Below, piece by piece: positions 9,317-17,774 of a stretch of DNA of 64,000 nucleotides (position 1 is the stretch's first letter; each line of letters begins with the position of its first letter). This stretch comes from Sinorhizobium sp. B11 (GTDB lineage: Bacteria > Pseudomonadota > Alphaproteobacteria > Rhizobiales > Rhizobiaceae), in assembly GCA_039725955.1 (NCBI GenBank), contig CP091033.1, forward strand, positions 682,001-746,000, in the 5' to 3' direction. The notes beneath the pieces were generated by a model. It was not told the origin of the DNA. It saw nothing but the letters and a program-made list of their open reading frames with translations, and made no database searches. Both the position numbers and the translations under genes were made by a program.

Positions 9317-9365
9317 CTGCAAACTTTCTTCCGGTAGGCGGATCCTCTCATCTTATTGCCATGAG

Positions 9366-9378
9366 AAAACGTTTACGG
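9366..9378. promoter_or_regulatory. LacI-type operator on the regulator side
   Basis: AAAACGTTTACGG contains the palindromic core AAACGTTT with the central CpG typical of LacI/GalR operators. It lies about 50 bases upstream of the regulator start and shares the GTTTACGG half with the operator at 9544-9558. Autoregulation is inferred. Confidence 0.65.
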
Positions 9379-9513
9379 AAAGCATTTGCCGTGACGGCGT
9401 ACTGTATTTTTGCGCGGTCCGAAAAAAAATTTGTTGCTGCATTGCCGAAGCTTTTGCCTAAGCGCCCGTTCGCATTGTGATTTTCCGCAGCAATTTGACA
9501 AACCGTGCCGGCA

Positions 9514-9543
9514 TTGACAGCAGCAAACGTTTCCGCTTAGTAT
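9514..9543 (+). promoter_or_regulatory. Sigma70-like promoter of the sugar operon
   Basis: A perfect TTGACA (9514-9519) is followed after 18 bases by TAGTAT (9538-9543). An AAACGTTT operator lies inside the spacer, and a second begins directly after the -10 box. Transcription would start near 9550, about 50 bases before the GTG start of the oxidoreductase gene. The arrangement predicts tight repression. Confidence 0.65.
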
Positions 9544-9558
9544 CGTAAACGTTTACGG
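9523..9558. promoter_or_regulatory. Tandem LacI-type operators over the operon promoter
   Basis: Two copies of the core AAACGTTT occur at 9525-9532 and 9547-9554, with centres 22 bases apart, about two helical turns. The second is the 15-base near-palindrome CGTAAACGTTTACGG. Cores on the same face of the helix would suit cooperative binding of a LacI-family protein encoded by the divergent gene. Confidence 0.7.
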
Positions 9559-9603
9559 AAGGCGTTTCGGGAGGAAATCTGAAGCGCACCGCTGGAGGAA
9601 ATC

Positions 9604-10638
9604 GTGAAATTGAATGCCATTCTGTGCGGGTGCGGAGCTATGTCCAAAGGCTGGCTGCGTGCTATCAAGGAAACGCCCGACCTTGCCGAGGCAATCGAAG
9701 TCGTCGGCCTTGTCGACGTCAATCCGGCTGCCGCTGAGAAGCTCGCCGAGGAATTCGGCTTGAGCGCGGCTCGCATCGGCACCGATCTCGCCGCCGTCAT
9801 CGCCGAAACCAAAGCAGACATCGTTTTCGATGTCGTTATCCCGACCGCTCGTTTCAACGTCGTATCGACGGCCATGAAGGCCGGTTGCCATGTGCTGAGT
9901 GAAAAGCCGATGGCGACCTCGCTTGCTGAAGGTGCAGCACTCATCGACCTTGCCGCCGAGACCGGCAAAATCCATGCGATCATTCAGAACCGCCGTTTCA
10001 TATCCGGTGTGCGCCGCCTGCGTCGCTTCGTCGAGAGCGGGGCGATCGGCGAGTTGACCGGCATTCATTGTGACTTCTTCATCGCCCCGCATTTCGGTGG
10101 CTTCCGCGAAGAGATGGACAATGTCCTGTTGCTGGACATGGCGATCCACACTTTCGATGCGGCACGCTATGTGGCCGGCAAAAAGCCGCTCGCCGTCTAT
10201 TGCGTTGAGCGTAATCCCAGAGGGTCCTGGTATCGCCATGGTGCCTCGGCCAATGCCACTTTCGAATTCTCCGACGATGTCGTCTTCACCTATCGCGGCT
10301 CCTGGTGTGCCGAGGGTGAGCGCACGAGCTGGGAAAGCCAGTGGCGGATCGTCGGTTCCAGGGGCATGCTGACCTGGGATGGCGAGGACGGGTTCAAGGC
10401 GGCTACCTCCGGCAATGAGACGGGCCTGCTTCACGGCTTTTCGCCTGTGGAGGTTCCCGCACCCGAGCGCGAGGAAGAAACGCATGGCCATGCCAGCGTG
10501 ATCGCCAGCTTCGTCGAAGCGATCCGCACCGGCAAGCGGCCGGAGACGGCCAGTTCCGACAATATCAGAAGCCTCGCCATGGTTTTCGGTGCGATCGAAA
10601 GCGCCAAGACCGGACGTCGCGTCGAAATTTCAGCATAA
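9604..10638 (+). CDS. Gfo/Idh/MocA-family oxidoreductase
   Basis: An NAD(P)-dependent sugar or polyol dehydrogenase-like enzyme of 344 aa. The nucleotide-binding fold begins at AILCGCGAMSKGWLRAI. The family motif SEKPMATS supplies the catalytic lysine, and the substrate domain includes LLLDMAIHTFDAARY with the expected DxxxH pattern. The GTG start has a strong GGAGGA ribosome site seven bases upstream. It opens a six-gene operon with an isomerase and a CUT1 transporter. It probably oxidises the imported sugar derivative or inositol-like polyol. The exact substrate cannot be read from sequence. Confidence 0.92.
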   Translation: MKLNAILCGCGAMSKGWLRAIKETPDLAEAIEVVGLVDVNPAAAEKLAEEFGLSAARIGTDLAAVIAETKADIVFDVVIPTARFNVVSTAMKAGCHVLSEKPMATSLAEGAALIDLAAETGKIHAIIQNRRFISGVRRLRRFVESGAIGELTGIHCDFFIAPHFGGFREEMDNVLLLDMAIHTFDAARYVAGKKPLAVYCVERNPRGSWYRHGASANATFEFSDDVVFTYRGSWCAEGERTSWESQWRIVGSRGMLTWDGEDGFKAATSGNETGLLHGFSPVEVPAPEREEETHGHASVIASFVEAIRTGKRPETASSDNIRSLAMVFGAIESAKTGRRVEISA

Positions 10639-10649
10639 GGATAGATGAC

Positions 10650-11552
10650 GTGAGCAACCCCGCCAAAGCCATTCGCATCGGCACCATGGTCAGCGCCTCC
10701 AAGGGCGGCGCCGACAAGCGCATTGCCCAGATCGCCGATATGGGTTTCGAAAGCTTCGAGCCTTTCTTCTGGCAGACCACCAATGGCCAGGATCTCGCCG
10801 AACTCGGCAAGCGTAGCGTCGACGCAATCGGTGATCGCGACATCACCATTTCGACGCTCGGCATGTTCGGCAATCCGCTCGAGGAGACCGATATCGACCT
10901 GCAGACGCTGCAGGGCTGGAAGGATTGCATCGATAACGCCCATCACTTCGGCGCCACCTGCGTTGCCGGTTTTACCGGCCGCATCCGCAACAAGCCGCTG
11001 ACCGAAAGTCTGCCGCGCTACAAGCAGATCTGGAGCGAGCTCGCCAAGCGCGCTGCCGACAAGGGCATCAAGATCGCTTTCGAAAATTGCGCCATGGACG
11101 GCAACTGGGCGACCGGCGACTGGAACATTGCCCACAATCCCGATGCCTGGGAACTGATCTTCAACGAGACGCCCGACGACAATATCGGCCTCGAATGGGA
11201 GCCGTGCCATCAGATGGTCTATCTGATCGAGCCGCTGCCGCAGATCCGCAAGTGGGCGAGCAAGATCTTCCACGTCCACGGCAAGGATGCGACCATCCGC
11301 TGGGATGTGATCAAGGAACACGGTATTTTCGGCAAGGAGAAGTTCGTCTTCATGCGCACGCCGGGCTTCGGCGACAGCAACTGGACAGACATCATTTCCG
11401 AGCTGCGGCTCGCCGGCTGGTCCGGTTCCATCGATATCGAAGGCTGGCATGACCCGGTCTATCGTGATGCGCTCGAAATGACCGGTCAGGTCTACGCGCT
11501 CAATCATCTGAAACATGCCCGGGGCGGCGATTTCGTCATCGATCCGGTGTGA
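10650..11552 (+). CDS. Sugar phosphate isomerase/epimerase-like TIM-barrel protein
   Basis: A 300-aa xylose-isomerase-like/AP-endonuclease-2-fold protein. Metal-binding residues of the barrel are suggested by KIAFENCAMDGNWATGDWN, IGLEWEPCHQM, IFHVHGKDATI and GSIDIEGWHD. The GTG start follows AAGGA and lies 11 bases after the oxidoreductase stop, so the two are co-translated. Pairs of Gfo/Idh/MocA dehydrogenase and such isomerases often catalyse consecutive epimerisation or dehydration steps on sugars or inositols. The specific reaction here is unknown. Confidence 0.9.
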   Translation: MSNPAKAIRIGTMVSASKGGADKRIAQIADMGFESFEPFFWQTTNGQDLAELGKRSVDAIGDRDITISTLGMFGNPLEETDIDLQTLQGWKDCIDNAHHFGATCVAGFTGRIRNKPLTESLPRYKQIWSELAKRAADKGIKIAFENCAMDGNWATGDWNIAHNPDAWELIFNETPDDNIGLEWEPCHQMVYLIEPLPQIRKWASKIFHVHGKDATIRWDVIKEHGIFGKEKFVFMRTPGFGDSNWTDIISELRLAGWSGSIDIEGWHDPVYRDALEMTGQVYALNHLKHARGGDFVIDPV

Positions 11553-11558
11553 GGAAAC

Positions 11559-11587
11559 ATGGCCGGCACGGAGGACATGCCGGCCAT
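11559..11587 (+). other. Intercistronic hairpin upstream of the binding-protein gene
   Basis: Perfect 10-base arms ATGGCCGGCA and TGCCGGCCAT flank a nine-base loop, just after the isomerase stop and before the binding-protein ribosome site. With the hairpins after the next gene it brackets that cistron. The likely effect is on mRNA processing or stability, by inference. Confidence 0.6.
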
Positions 11588-11617
11588 TTCAAGGGATAAC
11601 CACGAAGGAGGAGAACT

Positions 11618-12850
11618 ATGGCTATCCGCAAATTTGCAGTTCTGGGTGCGCTGGCGCTTGCTGGCGTTTCGCTCTTCGGTCTTTCCGCCAAGGCGGAAGA
11701 CGTCAAGCTGACGCTGTGGTCGCTCGACAAGGACATCCAGCCGGCGCCGAACCTGGTCAAGGAATTCAATGACCAGCACAATGGCATTACCATCGAATAT
11801 CGCCTGATCCAGTTCGATGACGTCGTTACCGAAGCGATGCGCGCCTATGCTACCGGCCAGGCTCCCGACATCATCGCCGTCGACAATCCCGAGCACGCGC
11901 TATTTTCATCGCGCGGCGCCTTCCTTGATCTGACCGATATGATCAAGAATTCCAAGGTCATCAAGCCCGAAAACTACTTCCCCGGACCGCTGAAGTCGGT
12001 CGAGTGGGACGGCAAATATTTCGGTGTGCCGAAGGCAACGAACACGATCGCGCTTTACTACAACAAGGACATGTTCAAGGCGAAAGGCCTTGATCCGAAC
12101 AAGCCGCCGCAGACCTGGGACGAACTTGTCGAAGATGCCCGCAAGCTGACGGATCCGGCTAAGAACGTCTATGGTCTCGCCTTCTCGGCCAAGGCCAATG
12201 AGGAAGGCACCTTCCAGTTCCTGCCCTGGGCGCAGATGGGCGGCGGCAGTTATGAACACATCAATTCCGACGGTGCGGTCAAGGCGCTTGAAGTCTGGAA
12301 GACGATCATGGACGAGAAGCTTGCTTCTCCGGATACGCTGACCCGTGGCCAGTGGGATTCGACCGGCACTTTCAATTCCGGCAACGCTGCCATGGCGATT
12401 TCCGGTCCGTGGGAGCTGGACCGTATGACGAAGGAAGCCAAGTTCGACTGGGGTGTCACTCTGCTGCCGGTCCCGAAAGAAGGTGCTGAGCGTTCCTCGG
12501 CCATGGGCGACTTCAACTGGGCGGTTTTCTCGACGAGCAAACATCCGGCTGAAGCCTTCAAGGCGCTCGAATATTTCGCGTCGCAGGACGACAAGATGTT
12601 CAAGAACTTCGGCCAGCTTCCGGCCCGTTCCGATATCTCGATCCCCGAGACCGGCCAGCCGTTGAAGGATGCTGCCCTCAAGGTCTTCCTCGAACAGCTG
12701 AAATACGCCAAGCCGCGCGGCCCGCATCCGCAGTGGCCGAAGATTTCCAAGGCGATCCAGGACGCCATTCAGGCCGCACTCACCGGCCAGATGAGTCCGA
12801 AGGACGCGCTTGATCAGGCTGCCGACAAGATCAAGGCAGTGCTCGGCTAA
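11618..12850 (+). CDS. Sugar ABC transporter substrate-binding protein (CUT1, family 1)
   Basis: A periplasmic binding protein of 410 aa that should deliver a sugar to the two permeases downstream. A signal peptide ([20 protein letters not shown], cleaved after AKA) is followed by the family-1 solute-binding fold. Features include [31 protein letters not shown] ligand loops, and [12 protein letters not shown] in the second lobe. A strong GGAGGAG ribosome site precedes the ATG. The cistron is flanked on both sides by stable hairpins, which fits the need for more binding protein than permease. Confidence 0.94.
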   Translation: MAIRKFAVLGALALAGVSLFGLSAKAEDVKLTLWSLDKDIQPAPNLVKEFNDQHNGITIEYRLIQFDDVVTEAMRAYATGQAPDIIAVDNPEHALFSSRGAFLDLTDMIKNSKVIKPENYFPGPLKSVEWDGKYFGVPKATNTIALYYNKDMFKAKGLDPNKPPQTWDELVEDARKLTDPAKNVYGLAFSAKANEEGTFQFLPWAQMGGGSYEHINSDGAVKALEVWKTIMDEKLASPDTLTRGQWDSTGTFNSGNAAMAISGPWELDRMTKEAKFDWGVTLLPVPKEGAERSSAMGDFNWAVFSTSKHPAEAFKALEYFASQDDKMFKNFGQLPARSDISIPETGQPLKDAALKVFLEQLKYAKPRGPHPQWPKISKAIQDAIQAALTGQMSPKDALDQAADKIKAVLG

Positions 12851-12858
12851 CCATCACC

Positions 12859-12928
12859 GGATGGCCACCGGCCATCCATCTTTTCCTCCCGGCAGGGGCT
12901 GTCTCCCGCGAAAGCGTCGGGCAGCCCC
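12859..12928 (+). other. Two hairpins between the binding-protein and permease genes
   Basis: GGATGGCC/GGCCATCC (12859-12877) with a three-base loop is followed by ATCTTTT and looks like an attenuating terminator. A second stem has outer arms GGGGCTG (12895-12901) and CAGCCCC (12922-12928). Together they probably lower permease expression relative to the binding protein and protect the 3' end of its mRNA. Confidence 0.6.
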
Positions 12929-12949
12929 GTTCGGAGCAATGGAGGACCC

Positions 12950-13852
12950 ATGAGAAGGATCCTTTCCAGCGTCAGGGATGGCCGCGGTTTCGATATCGTG
13001 CTCGTCGCCTTTCCGCTCGGCTTTCTGTTCCTGATGGCAGGCCTGCCGCTCATCTACAATGTGGTGATGAGCTTTCAGGAGGTTGACATGTTCAGCCTCG
13101 GTACCTTCTCACGCCCCTGGGTGGGTTTCAAGAATTACGTGGACCTCTTTGCACAGCCTGAAACGCTGCCGATCCTCTACAATACGGCGATCTTCGTCGT
13201 CGGTTCGATCGCCGGCCAGTTCTTGATAGGCTTCGGTCTGGCACTGTTCTTCTGGGTCAATTTCCCAGGCGCCTCCTGGCTGCGCGGCCTCTTTCTTGTC
13301 TCCTGGGTCATGCCTGGCCTCGTCGTTGGTGCGATCTGGAACTGGATCCTGTCAGGTGATTTCGGTGTGCTGAACTTCATCCTGAAGGAAAGCGGCATCA
13401 TCTCCGGCAATATCTTCTGGCGCTCGGACCCGCACTATTCGCTCTACGCCGTCATCATCGCCAATATCTGGCTCGGCACGTCCTTCAACATGATCCTGCT
13501 GTCCGTCGGTCTCTCCGGTATCCCGGGTGATCTCTATGAGGCCGCCGAACTTGACGGTGCCACGGCCTGGCAGCGCTTCTGGACGATCACGCTGCCGATG
13601 ATGCGCTCGACGATTGGCGCCATCATTGCGCTCGGGCTGATCTTCACGCTGCAGCAGTTCGACCTCTTTGCCGCCATCACTTCAGGCGGACCAAACAACT
13701 CCTCCAACGTCACGCAATACTGGGCCTGGGATTTGTCTTTCCGCCAATACGATTTCGCCAAGGGCGCGACCATTTCCGTCATCATGATCGTCTTCGTGAT
13801 GTTCGCCTCTGTCGTCTACGTGCGCTCAACCCGCCATGAGGTGCGCGGATGA
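12950..13852 (+). CDS. Sugar ABC transporter permease, MalF-like
   Basis: An inner-membrane permease subunit of 300 aa with six predicted membrane segments. The ATPase-coupling EAA loop reads YEAAELDGATAWQRFWTITL, including the conserved G about nine residues after EAA. GGAGG precedes the ATG. The last four bases overlap the next permease gene (ATGA), so translation is coupled. It forms the channel with the product of 13849-14676. Confidence 0.94.
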   Translation: MRRILSSVRDGRGFDIVLVAFPLGFLFLMAGLPLIYNVVMSFQEVDMFSLGTFSRPWVGFKNYVDLFAQPETLPILYNTAIFVVGSIAGQFLIGFGLALFFWVNFPGASWLRGLFLVSWVMPGLVVGAIWNWILSGDFGVLNFILKESGIISGNIFWRSDPHYSLYAVIIANIWLGTSFNMILLSVGLSGIPGDLYEAAELDGATAWQRFWTITLPMMRSTIGAIIALGLIFTLQQFDLFAAITSGGPNNSSNVTQYWAWDLSFRQYDFAKGATISVIMIVFVMFASVVYVRSTRHEVRG

Positions 13853-14676
13853 GCGAGACTGCACGCAATCGATTGATGCTCGTGATCGCCATCATCATGG
13901 CGGCGATCTACCTTTTCCCGCTCTATTGGATGTACATCACCGCGCTGAAGAGCGGTTCGGAGATGTTCGCCACACCCCCGAGCTTCTGGCCGGCCTCGCC
14001 GCAATGGAGCACCTATACCTATGTCTGGGAAAGCCGGAACATGGGGCTCTATCTCTGGAACTCGCTGGTGATCGCGATTGGCGCAGTCGTTATCATCACG
14101 GTGCTCGGCGTTGGCTGCGCCTATGTGCTGGCGCGCTACCGCAACATCTGGGTGGATATCGGCCTCTTTCTTATTCTCATGCTGCAGGTTCTGCCGGCTT
14201 CGCTGATGATCACGCCGATCTTTGTCGGCTTCTCGCAGATCGGCATGCTGAATTATCCGCGGCTTGCCGTCATCATCGCCATTGCCGCGAAAAGCATGCC
14301 GTTCTTCGTCGTGTTGGTGCGCGCCACGTTCATGGCGGTTCCGATGGAGCTCGAAGAGGCGGCCCTCGTCGACGGCAATTCACGTGTCGGCGCCTTCTTC
14401 AATATCGTGCTCCCGCTTGCCCGTAACGGCATTTTGGTCAGCGCTATCCTCATCTTCATGCAGGCCTTCGGCGAGTTCGTCTATTCCAAGTCGATGATCC
14501 AGGCCGCCGAGCTTCAGCCGGCAAGCGTCGGGCTCAATTCCTTCATGGGGCCGAATACCAATGAATGGAACAACATCATGGCCTACGCCACGATGTATGT
14601 GACGCCGATCCTCGCCATCTTCGTTCTCTTGCAGCGCCGCATCGTATCCGGCCTCACTTCGGGAGCCCTCAAATGA
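13849..14676 (+). CDS. Sugar ABC transporter permease, MalG-like
   Basis: The second permease subunit, 275 aa, with six predicted membrane segments. The EAA loop is LEEAALVDGNSRVGAFFNIV, and the C-terminus (LLQRRIVSGLTSGALK) is the typical MalG-like tail reaching the ATPase. It overlaps the previous gene by four bases and the ATPase gene by four bases, giving an unbroken translational chain. Confidence 0.94.
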   Translation: MSETARNRLMLVIAIIMAAIYLFPLYWMYITALKSGSEMFATPPSFWPASPQWSTYTYVWESRNMGLYLWNSLVIAIGAVVIITVLGVGCAYVLARYRNIWVDIGLFLILMLQVLPASLMITPIFVGFSQIGMLNYPRLAVIIAIAAKSMPFFVVLVRATFMAVPMELEEAALVDGNSRVGAFFNIVLPLARNGILVSAILIFMQAFGEFVYSKSMIQAAELQPASVGLNSFMGPNTNEWNNIMAYATMYVTPILAIFVLLQRRIVSGLTSGALK

Positions 14677-15743
14677 CCCCACAGATCGAGCTTGCCGGCG
14701 TCAACAAATATTACGGCGCCTTCCATGCCTTGAAGAATATCGACCTTTCCATCGCCAAGGGCACCTTCGTCGCACTCGTTGGCCCTTCCGGCTGCGGCAA
14801 GTCGACCCTGCTGCGTTCGCTCGCCGGACTGGAGACCATTTCCGATGGCAGCCTGAAGATTGCCGGCGAGATGATGAACGGGGTGCCGCCGCGTAAACGC
14901 GATGTTGCCATGGTATTCCAGTCCTATGCGCTTTATCCGCATATGACCGTTGAGGAAAACCTCACCTACAGCCTGCGCATGCGTGGCGTTGCAAAGGCGG
15001 AGGCGAAGAAGGCGGCCGAGGAGGTCGCCGCCACCACAGGCCTTTCGCATCTGCTGAAGCGCTATCCGCGTGAGCTTTCCGGCGGTCAGCGCCAACGCGT
15101 TGCCATGAGCCGTGCCATCATCCGCCACCCGAAGGCGTTCCTTTTCGACGAACCCCTGTCGAACCTCGATGCGGCGCTGCGCGTCCATATGCGCAAGGAG
15201 ATCCGCGCGCTGCACGATCGTCTGCACGCGACCTCGGTCTATGTAACGCATGACCAGATCGAAGCGATGACCATGGCCGATCATGTCGTCGTCATGCGCG
15301 ACGGCATCATCGAACAACAGGGCCGTCCGCTTGATCTCTATGACCGGCCTGCCAACAAATTCGTCGCAGGTTTCATTGGTTCACCTGCGATGAACTTCAT
15401 TCCGGCCGTGGCCGGCGAGGATGGAAAAAGCCTGACGCTCGATCTCGGCGCGGTCAGGCAGCAGATTGCCATCGATCATCAGATCCAGCCGGGCCGCAAG
15501 GTCACCGCCGGCATCCGGCCTGAGCATATCGGCATCACCAATCAGGGGCAGGGGAGCTTTGACGTGCCGGTCGCGGTCGTTGAATCCACGGGCTCATCGA
15601 CCTTCATCACCGCGGCTACGACACCCGAAATGACGATCGTCGAAACGGGCAGAGGATCGGTTCAGCCGGGCCAGACGATCGGCGTCACTGTCGATCCGGT
15701 ACAGGTGCATCTCTTTGATGAGACGAGCGGCATCAGAATTTGA
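14673..15743 (+). CDS. Sugar ABC transporter ATP-binding protein (UgpC/MsmK type)
   Basis: The ATPase of the CUT1 importer, 356 aa. Walker A is GPSGCGKST (about 37-45), the Q-loop lies in [12 protein letters not shown], the signature is [14 protein letters not shown], Walker B is [12 protein letters not shown] and the switch histidine lies in YVTHDQIEA. A C-terminal regulatory TOBE-type domain follows. The open frame extends upstream to 14565, but the ATG at 14673 overlapping the permease stop is the natural start. It is the last gene of the operon beginning at 9604. Confidence 0.94.
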   Translation: MTPQIELAGVNKYYGAFHALKNIDLSIAKGTFVALVGPSGCGKSTLLRSLAGLETISDGSLKIAGEMMNGVPPRKRDVAMVFQSYALYPHMTVEENLTYSLRMRGVAKAEAKKAAEEVAATTGLSHLLKRYPRELSGGQRQRVAMSRAIIRHPKAFLFDEPLSNLDAALRVHMRKEIRALHDRLHATSVYVTHDQIEAMTMADHVVVMRDGIIEQQGRPLDLYDRPANKFVAGFIGSPAMNFIPAVAGEDGKSLTLDLGAVRQQIAIDHQIQPGRKVTAGIRPEHIGITNQGQGSFDVPVAVVESTGSSTFITAATTPEMTIVETGRGSVQPGQTIGVTVDPVQVHLFDETSGIRI

Positions 15744-15762
15744 TGTCGCATTTAAGTCAGGT

Positions 15763-15785
15763 CCCCGCAGCTATCCACTGCGGGA
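15763..15785 (+). terminator. Hairpin after the sugar operon
   Basis: Arms CCCGCAG and CTGCGGG with a seven-base loop lie 20 bases after the ATPase stop codon. No T-run follows, so it may be a weak terminator or a 3'-end protecting stem. Confidence 0.45.
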
Positions 15786-15864
15786 TCCTGCTTGGCCATG
15801 ATTTATCAGCGACAAATCTGAATGCTCTCGGCGGCCATGTGCGTCGGCCGAGCCATCGCTATGC

Positions 15865-16056
15865 TTATTGAGCGAGCGAAGCCGTCGCGGCCTTCTTGGC
15901 TGCAACTTCCGTATCATGCGGTCGTTCGCTGGAGTTTGCCCATACAGCCACAGCAAGTCCTGCAACGATGAAATAGGGCAGTTTGCTTGAAAGCTTCAGC
16001 TTGCCGGAAACGGCATTGCCGCGGGTGCATTCAAAGCCGGACATTTCTGGGGTCAT
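15865..16056 (-). CDS. Small single-pass membrane protein, unknown
   Basis: A 63-codon gene I do not recognise. The product has one hydrophobic segment (KLPYFIVAGLAVAVWANS) in the middle and a polar Lys/Ala-rich tail ending in KKAATASLAQ. The ATG at 16056 is chosen because AGG lies five bases upstream; an ATG at 16089 gives 74 aa but has no ribosome site. It stands alone between a rightward operon and the leftward efflux genes. It could be a genuine rhizobial small membrane protein or a chance frame. Confidence 0.45.
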   Translation of the reverse strand: MTPEMSGFECTRGNAVSGKLKLSSKLPYFIVAGLAVAVWANSSERPHDTEVAAKKAATASLAQ

Positions 16057-16162
16057 CAGTACCTGTCTCGTGTGAATATCACGTCGCATACATAGTACAT
16101 GCGGTGATTCGAATGAACCCCCAGATTAGGGGATATACACGAGGTTGTTGATGTTGGGCAGA

Positions 16163-17773
16163 TCAGTGCCCGCTGGGGTGGCTTGAGCCTTCACCGAGGT
16201 CGATCTTGCGCAGAATGAAGGCGAGCGGCAAAACTGCCAGCGACAGCCACATCAATGTGTGAAAGACGTCGATATAGGCAAGATAGCTAGCCTGGCTCTG
16301 CACCTGTTGGCCGATCCAGCCTAGGGCCTGCGATTGTGCATCGATCGCTCCGTTTCCTCTGTCGGCAAAATATTGGGTCGCCCCCTGCAGCGCATGATTG
16401 TAGGCGGGGTCGGAGGGGATGATGTGCTCGACCAACCGGCTTTGATGCCATTGTTCACGATGGGCAAGCACGTTGGATGCGATTGAAACACCAATAGAGC
16501 CGCCGGTATTGCGCGCCGCATTGATGAGGGCCGATGCCTGGTCGGTCTGGTCCGGCCTGAGGCCGTCATAGGAAGCTGCGGTCATGGGAATGAAGATCAG
16601 CGGAAGGCCGAAGCCGAGATAGATGCGCGACCAGACGAAAAAACCGAAGTTCAAATCGGCATTGAGGCGCGTCATGTCATACATTGCAGCTGCAATGATT
16701 GCCGTGCCGATGGCGATCAGATATTTCGGCTGGACCTTGTTGGAGATCCGGCCCGCCACGAACATCATGAACATCGTGACCAGGCCGCCGGGCGAGAGCG
16801 CAAGCCCGGCCCAGGTCGCTGTATAGCCGAAATTCTGCTGCAGGACCTGCGGAATGAACTGGGTTGTGGCGATCAGGATCGCGCCCGTTGCCAGCATGAC
16901 GATGAAGCAGGAACCGAATTGCCGGCTTGCCAGCAAGCGCAGGTCGACGACGGGATTGGTCGCTTTCATCAGCCATGGAATCGCAAGAAGAAAAGCTGCG
17001 ATGCAGATTGCCGTCGCACCGATGATGAAGTTCGAGTCGAACCAGTCTTCCGTCTGACCTCGGTCGAGAACCAATTCGAGCGCGCCGAGAAAGGTCGCGA
17101 CCAGCAGGAAGCCGACAATATCGAAGCGCACGCCCTTCCGGCGCATCCGCGCGCGCTCCTGACGCAGCGAGTCCGGTTCGTCCACGAGGAAATAGACGAG
17201 GATGAAGGCAAAGAGGCCGACGGGTCCGTTGATCAGGAAGCACCAGTGCCAGGAGAAATTGTCCGAAAGGTAGCCGCCGAGCGTCGGGCCGACGACGGGA
17301 GCGACAACAACGGCAACGCCGAAGAGTGCAAATGCCTGGCTGCGCTTCGATGGCGGAAAGGAATCGGCGAGGATCGACTGGGAGATCGGCACCATGCCGC
17401 CGCCTGCGAAGCCTTGGATCATGCGAAAGATCAGCAGGGATTGCAGGTTCCAGGCGAGGCCGCAGCAGAGAGAGACAATGGTGAAGGTCGCAAGGCACAG
17501 AAGATAGAAGCGCCGTCTCCCGTAGCGCTTGGCAATGAAACTGCTGGCGACGAGAATGATGGCGTTGGACACGAGATAGGTGGTTACGACCCATGACGCT
17601 TCATCGGCGCTGACGGCAAGGCCGCCGGAGATGTAGCGCAGCGCCACATTGGCAATCGTCGTATCCAGAACTTCCATGAAGGTCGCGAGCGAAACGACGA
17701 GCGCGATCAGCCACGGATTGGCGATCCTGGCACCAGATGCCGGCGTGCCATCGGCTGTCGTGGCTTCGGTCAT
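16163..17773 (-). CDS. MFS multidrug efflux permease, DHA2 family (EmrB-like)
   Basis: A 536-aa proton-driven drug exporter with 14 predicted membrane segments. The N-terminal motif VLDTTIANVALRYI and the loop RYGRRRFYLLCLA mark the DHA2 branch. The motif-C-like PVVGPTLGGYLSDNFSWHWC is also present. It starts one base after the membrane-fusion protein stop codon, so the pair is co-translated. EmrA/EmrB-type pairs span the envelope with an outer-membrane channel, which is not encoded here. No regulator gene is adjacent. Confidence 0.93.
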   Translation of the reverse strand: MTEATTADGTPASGARIANPWLIALVVSLATFMEVLDTTIANVALRYISGGLAVSADEASWVVTTYLVSNAIILVASSFIAKRYGRRRFYLLCLATFTIVSLCCGLAWNLQSLLIFRMIQGFAGGGMVPISQSILADSFPPSKRSQAFALFGVAVVVAPVVGPTLGGYLSDNFSWHWCFLINGPVGLFAFILVYFLVDEPDSLRQERARMRRKGVRFDIVGFLLVATFLGALELVLDRGQTEDWFDSNFIIGATAICIAAFLLAIPWLMKATNPVVDLRLLASRQFGSCFIVMLATGAILIATTQFIPQVLQQNFGYTATWAGLALSPGGLVTMFMMFVAGRISNKVQPKYLIAIGTAIIAAAMYDMTRLNADLNFGFFVWSRIYLGFGLPLIFIPMTAASYDGLRPDQTDQASALINAARNTGGSIGVSIASNVLAHREQWHQSRLVEHIIPSDPAYNHALQGATQYFADRGNGAIDAQSQALGWIGQQVQSQASYLAYIDVFHTLMWLSLAVLPLAFILRKIDLGEGSSHPSGH

Positions 17774-17774
17774 G

